Below are positions 23,851-37,153 of a DNA stretch of 64,000 nucleotides, piece after piece. Positions within the stretch are counted from its first letter, which is position 1. Every line of letters begins with the position of its first letter. Below the pieces are notes generated by a model. The model was given only the letters and a program-made list of their open reading frames with translations, was not told the DNA's origin and searched no databases. Position numbers and translations under genes: made by a program. The stretch spans positions 124,001-188,000 of the forward strand of contig JAKJHU010000133.1 of assembly GCA_022316685.1 (NCBI GenBank). Direction: 5' to 3'. This DNA comes from Progne subis subis (lineage: Eukaryota > Chordata > Aves > Passeriformes > Hirundinidae).

Positions 23851-25585
23851 TCCTGGCCTGTGCTCTGCAGATGGAAGTGTTCCCTCCTCCAATTCAGATT
23901 CCATTTATAGAAAACTCCAGCAGAGCCTGCACATCCCATTTACAGAACAGCTACTGCCTGACCACGTTGCTTTGCTCCATTCGTGCAGCCCAGCATAACC
24001 CTGACTGCCTTCTGCAGTGCTAAACAAACCCTGCAAGCTGTAGTGGACCCTGGTAAAGCTTGAGATTGATTTAAAAGTCATTTATTTACAGTAAAGTTTA
24101 TATATCATATACAGTTGCTGTACAGCAGTAGTAGTAATAATAATATTAATAATTAAAATTAATAAATCCTGAGATACAAAGTTGCATTAAATAAGCTAAA
24201 ATCAAATGCCCAGAAGTACAAATTGTAGACTAGAGTACAAGAAATGTTTTAATAACTTCTTTTGAAGGTGACAGGTGTTGGCATTGTTACTGCTAAAGGA
24301 ATTCATACATATGTGTTTATACAGCTATATACAGACAGTTCCTTGGCTGTTCTGTACACACAGTTCCTTGGCTATACTTGCTGTATAACACATTAATTGC
24401 TGTAGTCCAGCAGCTCCTCAGCTGCCCATTACTATACCTCAGGAATAAAAATCTGTATTTTGGAGCCAGGTTTTAGTTCTCTCACTGTACAAAGACATAC
24501 TCGATCAAAATTAACTGCTCAGGTTACCTGGAGTCATGAGAACATGACTGTTAATAAGCAGTGCAAGAGGGTAAGAGTGGAGCGGAGTCACTACATTTTT
24601 TAGATTGAAAAAGATCAATTAAACAGAAGAAAACAATCAACCAACCAGTGCCAACCCCTGAGCTGGAGTCCAGTCCTCTACTCCTCAAGCATCTCCGTAG
24701 ACAACGCAGAAAATTGTCAGAGAAAAAACCCAACCACCACCCAGAACACAGAACAGGTGAGAAGACTCGTGATCTTTTCCACACTTAATGACACTGTGAT
24801 TCTCTGGGTTCCATGATCACTTCTGAAGATTTGCTTTTGGTCACATCCCCTAGGATAAATGGCTGTGCTGCCAGTTCCAGATTCACTCATTATGCACCAA
24901 AATGAGCAGTTTCTCTCCAGAACAAGCAGAATTTCTTTGCACAGAAAGTGAGGGGTGCAGTGCATAAAGAGGTGAGAGCAGGAGGCTTAACAAGACTCAG
25001 CCTTTGCTTTCCAGGAGAATTCCTTTCCCAATGTTTTGGGACAGAGCAGGACAGGACAGGAGCAGGTTACCACAAGATCCCGTGTGGAGAAAGCAGTGAC
25101 TGGTTCCCTGGTGCAGTGGCCCTCTGGGTGTGCTCCTTGCTCTGGCTGTGGAGCGCTGTGTGTTAAATCAGAGCTGTTCCTGGCTGTTGGAGCCAGCCTC
25201 GGGCTGGTCATGGTTGTTCTTTGCAGATAACAGCTCTTGATCTGATCTGGTTGTAGTAGGAGACAAGTGTAAGGCAAGGAGGATCCTCTTGTAGGACCAA
25301 AGCAGTGGTACCATGAGGGGTGCACAAACAGTGGCTGTTATTTTGAGCTGAAGTAAGCACCAATATCCTGTGGTGATGCCGATCACAGGATTATTGAACT
25401 TTGCCCACAATATTAACACTGTTGCAAAGGGGGGAGGTGCAGAATTGTGGTGCTATGGATTTCAGTTTTGTGGGACAGTCCAGTGACATAAAAGCAGTGG
25501 GAAATCTAATTCTGACTCTGTCCTATAGAACCCATGAGGGTAGTTCAATGGTAAATGGTTTTTTTATGTTTAAACTGAATTTCTG

Positions 25586-25738
25586 GTACAGGTTGCCCAG
25601 AGAAGCTGTGACTGCCTCATCCCTGGAAGTGTTCAAGGCCAGGCTGGAGCAATCTGGTGGAAGGTGACCCTGGGCATAGCAGGGGCTGGAACAAAATGAG
25701 TTTTAAGGTCCTTTCCAACCTAAACCATTCCAGAGTTC
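25586..25738 (+). repeat. CR1 LINE 3' fragment
   Basis: ACAGGTTGCCCAGAGAAGCT, GTGTTCAAGGCCAGGCTGGA and TTTTAAGGTCCTTTCCAACC with a degraded tail. Confidence 0.82.
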
Positions 25739-26123
25739 TCTTTTTTTCTCTGGATATTTAACAGAATTGCTTTATACCTAGACACAGTATTTTCTACATG
25801 TATAATGACTTTGTAGTCTAACTCTTGGAAACAACTGCCAGTTTATTGTGTTCCATGTCTCCAGAGAAGTGTCACGAGAATAAATGCAATTTTACAGTTG
25901 ATTTAGGTATTGCATAAAATTACAGATTTCAGTGATTCCCTGGACCAGCACATGACTTGAGAGACAAACAGCACATTCTGCTCCTGTAGTGGGAAACTCA
26001 GAAGGGGAGGATGAGGAAGATTTGTTTAGCTGAACAGCAAACAGCTAAACTCTGTAGAAGGAGGCACCCAAGTATCAGAAGTATCTGGAATGGCATGACA
26101 TGATTATGGAGGTTCTCTGCTTC

Positions 26124-26505
26124 TCAAAGAAAAGTGAGCAAAGTGGGCTCAGTGATAGGCTGGGGGCTCTGTCTGGAGAGAAGGAGGCTCAGGAGGGACC
26201 TTCTGGCTCTGCACTACTCCTGACAGCAGGGGACAGCCAGGGGTCGTTTGGCTCTGCTCCTGGGGAACAGCCTCTAGTTGAGACAGGGGAAGTTCAGGTT
26301 GATTATTAGGAACAAGTTTCTTCCCTGAAGGGGTGGTCAGACCCTGGCACAGCTGCCCAGGGCATTGTTGGAATCAGCATTCTTGGAAATGTTAAAAATA
26401 TGTGCGGATGTGGCACTTGGGGACATGTGGTTAACGTGGCAGTGCTGGGGGAATGGTTGGACTCAATCTTAAAGATCTTTTCCAGCCTTGGCGATTCTGT
26501 GACAG
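26124..26505 (+). repeat. CR1 LINE 3' fragment, second subfamily
   Basis: Near-duplicate of the 22826-23262 element over most of its length, including AACAGCCTCTAGTTGAGACA. It ends in GGCGATTCTGTG. Confidence 0.85.
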
Positions 26506-27582
26506 GTTCAAAGGAAAACAGGAAGCCTGTTGCTTGCCTCTGCCTTTTCTGCCTGTCCAGTTGGGTTGTAATTCACAGGTAGCTGTGCAGCGCCGTGTTC
26601 CTGCATCACTTGACCCAGCACAGGAGAGGGTTACAGCAAGGGCTGTGCCACTGTTGAGACCCCATCCTCAAAAGCTCAGTACCACAGGTACCTCAGGCTC
26701 ATCTGTGTGACTGGATCCTCCTGGCCTCCGGGTCAGTGTCCAAGGTGCCTGTGGGGAATGGTCCCCAGGAGTGCCCAGTGGTTCCCAGGGGCACCTTGGC
26801 TGGCCAAGGATAAGATGGTGCCAGAGACCTTTGTCCTGCTCGGTGATCACAGCGTTGTGTGCTGGGGCAGGGGGGTCCCTGGCTGTGATTAATTTTGCAG
26901 GTGTAGGCAGGGAGGCCCTGAGGGAAGCTCACACTGCTGAGAATGGCTGTGTGGGCCCAGTTTGTGTTTTCTGCCCCAGCTGAGCCCTGTGTAGCTGGAG
27001 GAACCATCGTGCTCCCCGGGACGTGCCTGCACTGGGAGATAGAGGAGGTTTGGCTGCCGATGAAAGAACTCAGCTGGATGGGAAGGAATTCGGTGAGGTA
27101 CCCGGTGTGAAAAATGACAGCTGGGACTTTCAAGAGATAGTTTTGGGATGATTTGTTCCAAAAATACCAGCTACTCTCATTCTTCAAGTTGTATTAGAAT
27201 TCTGGTCTCCCAAGAGGGCTTCTCCTCCTCTGCACTCAGGGAATGTGCCGTGGGCTTGCATCACCTCTGAGCATCACTGCAGCTCTGGATTTAACTCGCA
27301 GATTTGTTTCCCATTTTTGTCTGCTGCAGGTTGGAATGTTGCAGTGCTGCTGACATTTGTTTTACCAGCATCGTGTTCTGTAGGTGAAGATTTTCAACAC
27401 AGATAAAAAGGGTGTACATATTTTCCTCTTAAACATTTAGCTCAGGGTTTCATCCTATTTCTGGTACATTGTTTTCGTACATATGAGTTCTCCTGTATAA
27501 CTAATTTTAAAAATGGAGTACAAACGCCAGGTGTCATCACCAAAGGAATGGAGAGGACAGACATCTGAATGGAAAAGGAAGT

Positions 27583-27787
27583 AGAATCTGCTGAGCTGGA
27601 AGGGACCCACAAGGACCATCCTGTCCAACCCTGAGAGCCTTGCCCAGGATGCTCCAAAAATCCCAGCCTGTGCATCCCTGAGAGCATTGTCCAAATGCTC
27701 CTGGAGCTCTGGCAACCTTGGGGCCGTGCCCATTCCCTGGGGAGCCTGGGCAGTGCCCAGCACCCTCTGGGGGAAGAACCTGACCAC
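27583..27787 (-). repeat. CR1 LINE 3' fragment, third subfamily
   Basis: Antisense: GCTGGAAGGGACCCACAAGG, CCCATTCCCTGGGGAGCCTG and CTCTGGGGGAAGAACC. Confidence 0.85.
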
Positions 27788-29326
27788 TTTTTGGGTGAAA
27801 GTCTATGAGGAGTGATCATAGCCAAGACCACAGCTCTAACTATGGGAATACTCTCTTTCATGTAAATATGGGAAAGACATAATAATAGTATAGTTGTGCT
27901 GCTATAATCTAAGGTGAGAGGAAACTAAGGTGATTTTGTCCAGAAATAAGCCAGAGAATGAAGTCAGCATTCAGACAGCCTTCGGGGATTGTGTGCAGTG
28001 GTTGTGGAAATGCTCATGGAAGGTGATTCTTAGGCATGTCTTTCTGAAAGCTGTATAAATATTCCTTAGTAAAGTACACAGCACCACAGCTAAAGCATGG
28101 ACTGGCCTGATTCTGACTGAGGAATCTCCTGAACGGACAGGAACAGTTGGATCTAAACAATGACCTTGAACATGACAGAGCTGAGGCTGTGAGGAGTAGC
28201 AGCACTGTGAAAGAGAGTCATGTTTCATACTTCCACTGGGGACTACTTGGAAGTAAACTGTACAAACTAGCAGGAAGAAACCCCTAAGTCAGGCATTTGT
28301 TGGAATAGTGCTGAAACTTGGCATGTTTTACCATATTGCATCTCTTGCTGCTCTCTGTGTCGTGGCTAATCAAGCCTCTCCTTCTCTCTAAAATGAGTTA
28401 CTGGCCACCAAGCTGTGTTTGTCAGTCTGTGTGAGATCTACACTGGGTCACTAAATAATTAGTATGGAGTGTATTTTGGATTTGGGCTGTGAGTTCTCTA
28501 CCAAAATGTTGATTTTGGAGCCTTTCTGCCCCTCCTTAGCAGAAACATGACTGTGGAGGGATGTGAGAGTGGCTTGTTTGGGACTGGGTGGGAGGGGAAG
28601 CCAAACTGCAATTTAGAGCTGTGTAGCTCCACCTTGGTGACTAAGCTGGGCTTTGTCAGCCCTGGAGCTGGGATTGGGACACTCCAGTGCACCACTGGCC
28701 AGTTCGCCCGGTTTCACTTCACTGTTTTGAAACTCCAGAAACTGAGACTGGTGTGAAAGGATCACCCTGTGTGCAGAGTCTATAAATATGCATCTGAAGT
28801 GTCTGAATTACCTTGTTGTACAGCAGAGTTGGGCTCCAGGCACAGGGAGAGGCGTGTGATGAGTGCAATAGATGGAGGCTGGAAAGATCAAGGTCCTGCC
28901 CCAGCCTCCTGGAGCAGCGGGGTGCCTGTCACTGCCTTCTTGTGTGTCTGGATTTCATTTCCTTACCTTGAAAGGGGAATGCAGAGATATTACCAGGCAG
29001 AATTAGACCTCTCCAAACCCCTTTTCCCTCCCCTGCTGTCGGTGGATAATTAGTCCCCTCCTTCCTTGTGATGAAGTATCGAGAAACCTGATCTCACTGT
29101 GACTTTCTTACCCTGGTTACACATGATGCTGCTTTTCCCTTGAAAAGTGAAGAAGCTGGATGGCAGGAGGAATTAGTGTAGCTGCTATTCCAAGCCCCTT
29201 CCTCAGCTGTGTGCCAGTTAAAATTACTCAGGTGCCAAGCAGGGTGCAAAAAGGGGCAAAATTTCAGAGCAACGCAGAATGGGATAATACTCTTAAAATA
29301 TACTTATGTAGATACTATTCTGCACT

Positions 29327-29448
29327 TCACAGAATAGTCTGAATTGGAAGAGACTTTAAAGCTCATCTCACTTCACTCCACTGCCATGTGCAGGGACACC
29401 TTCCACTAAACCAGGTTGCTCCAAGCCCCATCCAACCTGGCCTTGGTA
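29327..29448 (-). repeat. CR1 LINE 3' fragment
   Basis: Antisense tail with CACAGAATAGTCTGAATTGG, GTGCAGGGACACCTTCCACT and CTCCAAGCCCCATCCAACCT. Confidence 0.82.
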
Positions 29449-29544
29449 GGATATGTTTGATATTAAATATATGTGAAGCTGGAGCAGGGCACGTGCTGCT
29501 GATGCAGTGGCAGGACAGGCACCTGCTCTAAATGACCCTGCCTT

Positions 29545-29612
29545 GATGGGGGGGTTGGACTGGATGATTTCCAGAGGTGCCTTCCAGTCCCAGCCATTCT
29601 GTGATTTTCTGT
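29545..29612 (+). repeat. short CR1 3' tail
   Basis: GGGTTGGACTGGATGATTTC, CCTTCCAGTCCCAGCCATTC and TGTGATTTTCTGTG: only the last about 70 bases of an element, in opposite orientation to its left neighbour. Confidence 0.7.
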
Positions 29613-30835
29613 GCTTCTGTGAGCTTGTTTGAAGCATTTTTCAAAGAAACATCCCATGGACCTATTTCAGTGGGACACAGGGGACACGCAGATCACACGT
29701 TCACATTCTCAGCAGCTATCTTGCCCCTTCCAGTGAGCTTGTGCAGCAGCAGAACTTGGCAGAGAGCTGGGAGTTTGGGAGAAGTACATGCTCTCCACAC
29801 CCTCTGTCCTTTCATCCAAGCTCCTCTCCCTCCTTGATTCCAAACACTCCCTTGAACTGGTGTACATTACACAAGCCCTGTGCCACCCTTCCACAGCTCA
29901 AACAGGCTTATGAGCAAACAACAAAAATCCTGTTGTGCTGCCCAAGTGTGTCCTCCCGTTCATGGCATGAGCTGCTCCATGGTCTTTAAATCATTCCCTT
30001 TGTTGCAGCCACACACACCTTCTGGAATTTAGCCTCTGCAAAGTGCCCTCATCTCACCTCCAACATCCCACTCACAGCCCACCAGGCCTCAAAAGCTTGG
30101 GAGGATTTTCTCTTCTCCCCCTTCCCATTTTTTTTCATTTTTTTTCCTGCCCAAATCCCAAAACCAATCCCAAACCCAATTTGGCAGCCCAAATCCCAAG
30201 CTGAAAGTGAATCGCTGCTGCTGGCTGCCCTCCAGCATTCCTCTTGGATCGAGTCAGGATCTGGAATGTCAGAATGTCAGAAGGCAGCGCGGGAGGGACG
30301 GGAGAAGGAGAAGGCTGTGCGTGGTTAAGGGCGCCGGAGGGGGTGGAGGAGGAGGAGGTGGAGGAGGAGGATGGAACAAAACCCAACTTCAGCTGGACTG
30401 CCCCTTTCCAAACCAGCGTTTGTTCCTGATTTATGCTTTTGTGTTTCACTTAAAACGTGCGGCTCCACGCAGCAAGGGCAGAGCTCGCGGCTGCGCTCCG
30501 GAGTAAACCAGGGTTTGCTTTTCCTTTCCTTTTTTTAGCTTTTTTTGGCAAAAGCTTCGTGTCTAGATAAAACCAGCCAGTTTCCAGCTCTCTCCTTGAG
30601 CCGGGAGTTCCTGCCTCCTGCAGTTCTGGGGAGAGGTTGATCCCTCTGGGCCCGTGGCACGCTCTGGACGAGGGGAAATGTCCTTTTGCGGAGAAGTCGG
30701 GACGGGGCCCAGGCAGTGAGGCTGGCACAGAGCAGCACCCGGCACTGCAGCACAGCGAGTCCTTGACACCTTCTCTGCTTCTGCTCGGACAAGAAACATT
30801 GTGGAGCCTCAGCTCTTCGTGCAGCAGATTAATGC

Positions 30836-30993
30836 CTAAAATTATACACCCTAAACAGGAGGGTTTAATTACCAGAGCTGTGAATAGTTTAATTAGTTTG
30901 TTCTGACCTTGGAAGAAGGACCTGCCCGGCACCGTAGAGCAACAGGAGAGCAAGACTGGTGTTGCTCCTCACAGCCACCCAGCCCGCGAGGCC
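30836..30993 (+). promoter_or_regulatory. PPP1R12B: candidate M20 promoter and 5' UTR
   Basis: The 160 bases before the M20 start codon contain CTAAAATTAT at 30836-30845, one mismatch from the MEF2 consensus and overlapping a TATA-like TTATACA, and two TTTAATTA/TTTAATTAG homeodomain-type motifs further on. M20 is known as a heart-enriched product of an internal promoter, so a MEF2-type element would fit, but the start site and the factor are inferred. Confidence 0.45.
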
Positions 30994-31095
30994 ATGTCGT
31001 CCCTGTACAGCAGGAGTAAGGAATATACTCGCAGCAGGAAGGCTCAGTCAGACTCTCCCCCGTCCTCTCCTTCCCCGATCGCAAAGACACTCAGA
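30994..31095 (+). CDS. PPP1R12B: M20 small-subunit first coding exon
   Basis: ATG at 30994 opens 34 codons ([20 protein letters not shown], then [14 protein letters not shown]) and the exon ends at GTAAGC in phase 0, the phase needed by microexon 45480-45496. The peptide is the hallmark N-terminus of the heart-type small subunit M20/M21 of myosin phosphatase, made from an internal promoter of PPP1R12B. It lacks the PP1-binding ankyrin part and retains the C-terminal coiled coil. Joined to the downstream exons it gives 187 residues with the distal last exon or 203 with the proximal one. From memory, chicken M20 is about 186 residues. It is basic and Ser/Pro-rich, with potential basophilic-kinase sites (RSRK). 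The start codon context is GAGGCCATGT. Confidence 0.93.
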
Positions 31096-32395
31096 GTAAG
31101 CACCTTTTTCCTTTCTGTATTACCCTGCTCAGCACATGCTCTGAGCAGAGCCTGGTGGTGGTGGTTTGTTGTCTTGGCCTCGGAGACCTGTGGCTGTGGT
31201 TTCCTTTGGAAAGAGGATGGTTTAAATGAAACTTGGGATGGTGCCTCTGCAGCAACAGGTTTTAAGCAGCTGCCAGAGTCCCTGCACTGGGATTAGCTGT
31301 GTTAGTGCTGTAGGGAATTGCTGCTATGATTGTTTCGCCTTATCCTGGAACGTGGCTCTCCTGGTAGGCTCTTGCTGGACAAAAACCTCCCTGGTAAAAA
31401 CAAGGCAGAACCTGACCACCTTGTTAAACTGCACTTTTTCCATAAACACTTAGATATCGCTGGTGAAACCAGGTTTGTGTTCAACTTTCACCCCTGGGGA
31501 TGAGCTGGCCTGTGCTGTAGTTTAATAATTTCAACACCACAAAAAAATTGAAGAAAACCACCTGTAGCTGGAGGCCCCAAACCAGAGCTGGTATCCTCCT
31601 CTCCCAAGGTGTTGGAAAGTTAGGAATGCTTCCTAGCAGTACTGCTGTTAGCTCCACAGTCATGGGAGAAGCTGTCACAAACCCTCTGGGTCTGTATCGT
31701 TGTACAGGCAGCCTCTTCACCATCAAGAAATATCATCATGCTGGAGTCAAAGCCTGGAGGAATTAGTTTTTAACAGCCAGGCTAATTTTAGATGGGAGCA
31801 TTAAATTAATTATTTGCTCAAATCAGATATGCATTGCCTGCTCTGTTGGAAGGGACAGATCTTGGTCTGGAGAAGTATTGCCCAAAATATTTGAGTTTTA
31901 ACCCATTGCTATGGCATGGCTGCTGCTGAAGCACTTCCTCACCTAAGGAACCTCAGCTTCGAGGCTTCTGTGGCTGCTGGTTGCCCTGGGCTGTTAATTG
32001 TAATCAGGAGCAGGTGGTTTTTTTCCTTCTGCTAGCTGGAGTGTCTTTGGGAGGGTTCAGATTATCTAAAACTATCCCCCGTGGGTTTGGATAGGTTTCC
32101 CTCATTAGTTTAACCACTGCACTTAGCATTCCTCACTGTAGGGCCTCAGTATTGATCACCAGCCTGGTAACAGGTGGGGAACCATTCTGGAAATGGTTTC
32201 ATTTCTTTCAAACCCCAAGTTTTTAAGGTCACATGTGTTCAGACTGACTCATTTCTCCCTCTTATGCATCAGGGGCACATGAGTGAGGGACAGACATCTC
32301 ACAAGAGTTCTGAGCTGTGCCTGGAGCAGACTGACAGGAGGGGCTGGTTTCTCTCTCCAGAGCCATGGGGGGACTGCAGACTTCTGGGGGTCCAT

Positions 32396-32530
32396 GGGTG
32401 TTGGAGAAGGTGGTGGGAGCTCTCAGGTGGGTAGAGGTGGTGCTCATTTCTCTGTTCATCACCACAATGAGATTTTCAGGCTCCTGGGGAGCTGTGGGTG
32501 TTGGAGAAGGTGGTGGGAGTTCTCAGATGG
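32396..32530. repeat. direct repeat, two about 35-bp copies 100 bp apart
   Basis: GGGTGTTGGAGAAGGTGGTG followed by GGAG(C/T)TCTCAG occurs at 32396 and again at 32496. Confidence 0.85.
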
Positions 32531-34161
32531 TTACAGAAAGGTGCCAGGTGGGAATGAGGGAGCCTGGAAAAAAGGCTTCTTGTGGCAGTGAGGTTTTGAT
32601 GAAGACCAACACATGAGCATGGAAATCCTTGCAGTGGTAAGGCAGTGCCAGCTGCGACTCCACAGCATCTGTAGGGAAAAATCAGGTGGGGAACGCAGCA
32701 GCATTAACTCAGTCAGTGTAGGAAACAGCCCTGGTGCTATCTGGGTTATGGAAATAGCCCATGCCTTAAAAGGCTAATTAGGGAAGGATTGACTTCAGGC
32801 TAAAATAAGGATGTAAGTTAACTCTTTCTCCTAGACAATGTAATTTTGCCATGAGCAAGAGAAATAAGGAAGTTTCCTTATTTCCTCCCCACCCACTCCC
32901 CCATGCCCACAGTACCAGGCCTGTGCCATGAGGAGCTACCACCCTTCATAAACCAGATAGGAATGTGATATCTTGGAGTCTTCCATCTTTCCATCCAGTC
33001 CGTTGATACCAGCAGAGCAGTGGGCTCTAAACATTCCCAGCTGAGCAGGGGTGTGAGCACACACGAGCAGGCAGGAGCCTCACACGTGGTGCACACAGGG
33101 AGAAAACTCTTGGAGAACCAGGCAGAGCAGAGGAGGTTTGACTTTTACAGGTATCAGTGCCAAACAGCTTCATTAAATGTCATTTGCCAAGCAGTTTCCG
33201 TGGCATTCCCTCTGAACTTGCGCTGCTGCTTGGAATGCTCCTCCTTAGGAGTTAGGATAATATTGCCTGGGGTTTTTTCTTCCTTTGGTTGATGGGAAGT
33301 CCCCAAATGCACAGCTAAGGAAGTGGAACACTTTGCAGTGCACTCACACAGTCTATAAGAGAGGGAATATGGAGAAGTTTATGGTGACAGTGGGATGTTG
33401 GTCCCTGTGCCAGGTCAGCACTGTCCCATAGGCCCAGGACCTCCAGAAACTAAACTAACAAACTAAAATACCCAAATCCTGTTAAATTCCCCAGGGTAAA
33501 TGTTGTTTTAATGAAGATGTTCCTCAAAAGAGGAAACTCAAACCCCTTTGAAATCAATTCACATCGTCCCGTTGTTTGGCACAAGCTTCAAGTGTTTGGC
33601 AGTGGGTACCTTGTCATCACGTTTTGCACCATCGTGATTTAGCTTGAGGTTTCTCCTCCTGAAAAAAATAATATTCACTTCCAAGAATGTAATAGGCATC
33701 CAGCGGCATGAAACCTGTTGTGTACATTTAAGCAAATAAATGACAGGATTGGAAGGGTGAGAGTGAAGTCAAGGACTGATTTTATTTTTATTATTTTTTT
33801 TTTTTTAAATTTTCTTTTTAATTCCTGTTGCTGCTGGGTCAGTCATTTTTTCATAGGTACCATGTAGCTTGTGATTAGGCTTATCCATGTGGTACTTTTT
33901 AACCCTTGGGCTGTTGGTTAGGTGGGAGAACAAAAGGTAAGGAGAATGCAGGCTCCCAACTTACTGCAGAGATTCCAATTGCAGCTTTTCAGTTGTTTCC
34001 CACCTCTTTGTTAAACCTTCCCCTTTTATATGAACTGCTCCTTCTTGAGTTTTTCGCTGATATTTTTTGCCGTAAAAAAGACCATCAAAACTTAAAATTG
34101 TCATCAGTGTGTGTGGGCTGCTGGTTCAGTAGTGGCTGCATCTGTGTGGCTGCCATCACTT

Positions 34162-34815
34162 AGAATCCCAGAATGGTTTAGATTGGAAGAAATCTTAAAG
34201 CCCATCTCATCCCATGGGCAGGGACACCTTCCAGTAGCCAAGATTACCCCAAGCCCCATCCAGCCTGGCCTTGGACACTTCCAGACATGGGGCAGCCACA
34301 GCTTCCCTGGGCACCCTGTGCCTCACCACCCTGACAGGGAAGAATTCCTTCCCCATATCCCATCTAAGCCTGCCCTCTGGCATCATTCCTCTCTTGTCCT
34401 GTCATGCCAAGCTTGTCCCAAGTCCCTCTCCAGCTCTCCTGGAGCCCCTTTAAGCACTGGAGGGGTCTCTAAGGTCTCCCTGGAGCCTTCCCTTCTCCAG
34501 GTGAACACCCCCAGCTCTCCCAGCCTGACTCCAGAGCAGAGGGGCTCCAGGCCTCAGAGCAGCTCCTTGGGCTCCTCTGGTCTGGCTCCAGCAGCTCCAC
34601 GTCCTTCCTGTGCTGGAGCCCCAGGGCTGGAGCAGCTCTGCAGGTGGGGTCTCAGCTGAGCAGGGCACAGGGACAGAATCTCCCCCTGCCCTGCTGCCCA
34701 CCCTGGGGATCAGCCCAGCACGTGGGGAGTTCTGGGCTGCCAGAACACGTGGCTGGGGCACACTGAGCTTCTCATCCACCAACACTCCCATGTCCTTCTC
34801 CCCAGGGCTGCTCTC
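34162..34815 (-). repeat. CR1 LINE 3' fragment, about 650 bp (longest in window)
   Basis: Antisense order: tail GAATCCCAGAATGGTTTAGA, then CCATGGGCAGGGACACCTTC, CCCATATCCCATCTAAGCCT, GGTGAACACCCCCAGCTCTC and the upstream ACCAACACTCCCATGTCCTT block. Confidence 0.92.
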
Positions 34816-35454
34816 AGTCTATTTTCTTTTGTGAAGTGAGGTAGCTGCTTGATGGTTGTTACTCACTCCTCAGGAGATTCTGTATAATTCTCCTTGTTCT
34901 GTTCATACTTATGCTTTCACTGCAAGGCTCTTTCCTTCTGAAGTTAGATCGCTCCCTCGTTAAGCCACCTTCAGAGTACATAACCTGAGCTTTCCAGCTG
35001 AATTTTTATCAGGAAGAGCTCAGCAATAAAGCTCCGAGTGTATTGCAGTGATCTGCACTGATTTATTTTATTCTGCCTTTCATTGGAGCGTCTGAAGGAG
35101 CCGTGCTGGGTGAAATATGGGATGCAGGAGCATCACCTTTTATGGGCCGTATGTTTTCACCAAGTCACTTGATGGTAACACTTGAGTATAAAAAGCAGCA
35201 GTTCCCAAATCACCGTCTCTGTTAACGAGCCCCCACACGGAGCCCGTGGTGCTCTGAGCAGGGCTCTGAGCACTGATTACCATGGCAGCAAATGCACCGA
35301 GGCCGGCTACGGTCCTGTGCACACGTACGTCGGGGAGGCAAAGCGAATCTTCCAGCAAAAAGAAAAGCTAATGCTCAAAAATGTGAGGGGCTGAGCTGCA
35401 GGTGCTCAGCAGGCAAATCACACTGACAGGGTCGGTGTTAATGTTTAAGTGATC

Positions 35455-35690
35455 ATAGAATCCCAGAATCCCAGAGTGATTTGGTTCAAAAGGACCTTAA
35501 AGCTCATCTCATCACACCCCCACCATGGGCAGGGACACTTTGCACATGTTGCTCCAAGCCCTGTCCAGCCTGGCCTTGGACACTGCCAGGGATGGGGCAG
35601 GAAGAATTGCCTCCCGATATCTGATCTAAATCTTTCCTCTTTTACTTTAAAACCGTCCCCCCCTTGTCCTGTCACTTGCCCATGTAAAAA
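35455..35690 (-). repeat. CR1 LINE 3' fragment
   Basis: Antisense tail CATAGAATCCCAGAATCCCA, GGACCTTAAAGCTCATCTCA and CCATGGGCAGGGACACTTTG, ending in CCTTGTCCTGTCACTTGCCC. Confidence 0.88.
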
Positions 35691-37153
35691 GTCAGTGTCC
35701 CGGGGTGCTGGGAGGCCATTAGAAATGCCTGATAGGATTACAGCCTTCCTCGAGTTTGGAATATAAATGTGTCAGGTGGTCGGTTTTTACTCTGTGGTGT
35801 TTTTGCAACAGGTTCCACCCATTTCAGATATTCTTGATCACAGGTTTATTCTCACATGGGGTTTTCCTCTATGAATCATTTAATTTGCTATGCTGCCATT
35901 GCCAGTGTGTTAGAGAATAGAAAGTGTTACGAAAATATTTTTCCAGGAACCTTTACGTTCCTGGGTTTCTATTTAGTGGCTTGGACTTGTTTGGTTGTGA
36001 TAAAAGTGATGCTGCATAGATTGAAACGGGACCAAATGAATTGTCTCCTGACAGTTTCTATCTAATTTCTGGATTGCTGACTAGTTATGCAGTGTTTGTG
36101 GAAATTATTCCCTTTTCTCCCAGCAGCCAACAAAAAATGTGGGATGCTGAAACTTGAATTTTCAGGCAATTAACCTCTGTCTGTGTTCTTCAGCACCCTG
36201 CTTTGTTTTATCTCTGGTTATTCCTCATGCATCGTATTTCTCAGATCAGTATCAGGATTAAATCTTTCTATGTTGTTTGTCCTTTGGGGTTTTTTGAGTT
36301 TTCCTCTGTAAATGTCCATATCTGGAAGCATATCGGGAACTTGTGGTTATTCCCAGGGCACCACCCATGAGATGTTCCCTGCTGTGACTCAGTAGCCAGA
36401 CGATGCTCCTGCATCTGGATGTATAAACAAGATGGGTCAAGGCATGTGCTGTGACCTGTGGGTTGAACGGCTTCTGTCCCTGAGGCTGAAGATCCTTCAA
36501 CTCTCCTCCCTCCTGAGCAGCAGAATTGATCCAAGCCAAAGCTGGAGCAGGGAGTCAGTTAACTATGAAAGGCTCTGAGTGGTCATGGATGATTTGGAAA
36601 GGACCTGATGTAACACTGCAGCCTCATTTAAAGCTCCTGTTTGCCCCTCAGCTGCCTGGTCAGAGGTGTTGCCTTTGGAGAAGCTGCTTAAGCAGTTGGA
36701 GAGCGATCCCTTGAGATAGCTCAGCCTTGAAACCACGGCTCATTGCGGGAGTTCACAAGGTCAGGGGCAACTTGAGGTTCCGCCAGAGCAGGGAATCAAC
36801 TGGGACTGTAAAGGGATGAAGGGAGGAGGAGAAAGATGATATCTTTAATTTGAGTCAGTTAATGGTATAGCCACAAAACCAAGGACAGAGAGAGGGGGAA
36901 GTGCTGCAGGGTGGGAATGAGCAGCCACAGGAGTGATGGGGAGAGTGGGTGGAACCTCTGTGAGCAGCAAACCACTTCATCCTGCTGAGTTGAAAACCAG
37001 TGTCTGCATCCCTGCAGGAGCCCACCAGAGTTCTGTTTTTCATAAAATGAACACAAACCCATCAAAAATAGGGCTGAAAGAGAGGCAGAGCCCAGTTCAT
37101 CCATTTCCCTGAGTACTGGCAGCTCTGCTTGTGCTGTTCAGGGGAGGTGGTGC

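Larger units (their letters stand above)
14687..30835. other. first part of 30.8-kb intron: no genes seen, CR1 fragments
   Basis: No splice-flanked conserved peptide was recognised. It holds CR1 fragments (listed separately), an AT-rich and (TAA)n-like patch at about 24060-24260, and a (GGA)n/(GGT)n purine stretch at about 30340-30372. CpG frequency rises between about 30280 and 30760, just before the M20 first exon. Confidence 0.6.

Noticed and set aside
24060..24260. AT-rich patch as a possible retrocopied 3' UTR
   Set aside because: Only low-complexity TAA/ATT sequence is visible, with no coding remnant or poly(A) tail to support it.
30994..31296. 100-codon ORF continuing past 31095
   Set aside because: Only the first 34 codons are the M20 exon; the rest is intron read-through after a good GTAAGC donor.
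34111..34659. 182-codon + strand ORF
   Set aside because: It lies inside an antisense CR1 3' fragment, and similar Pro/Ser-rich frames recur in other CR1 copies.
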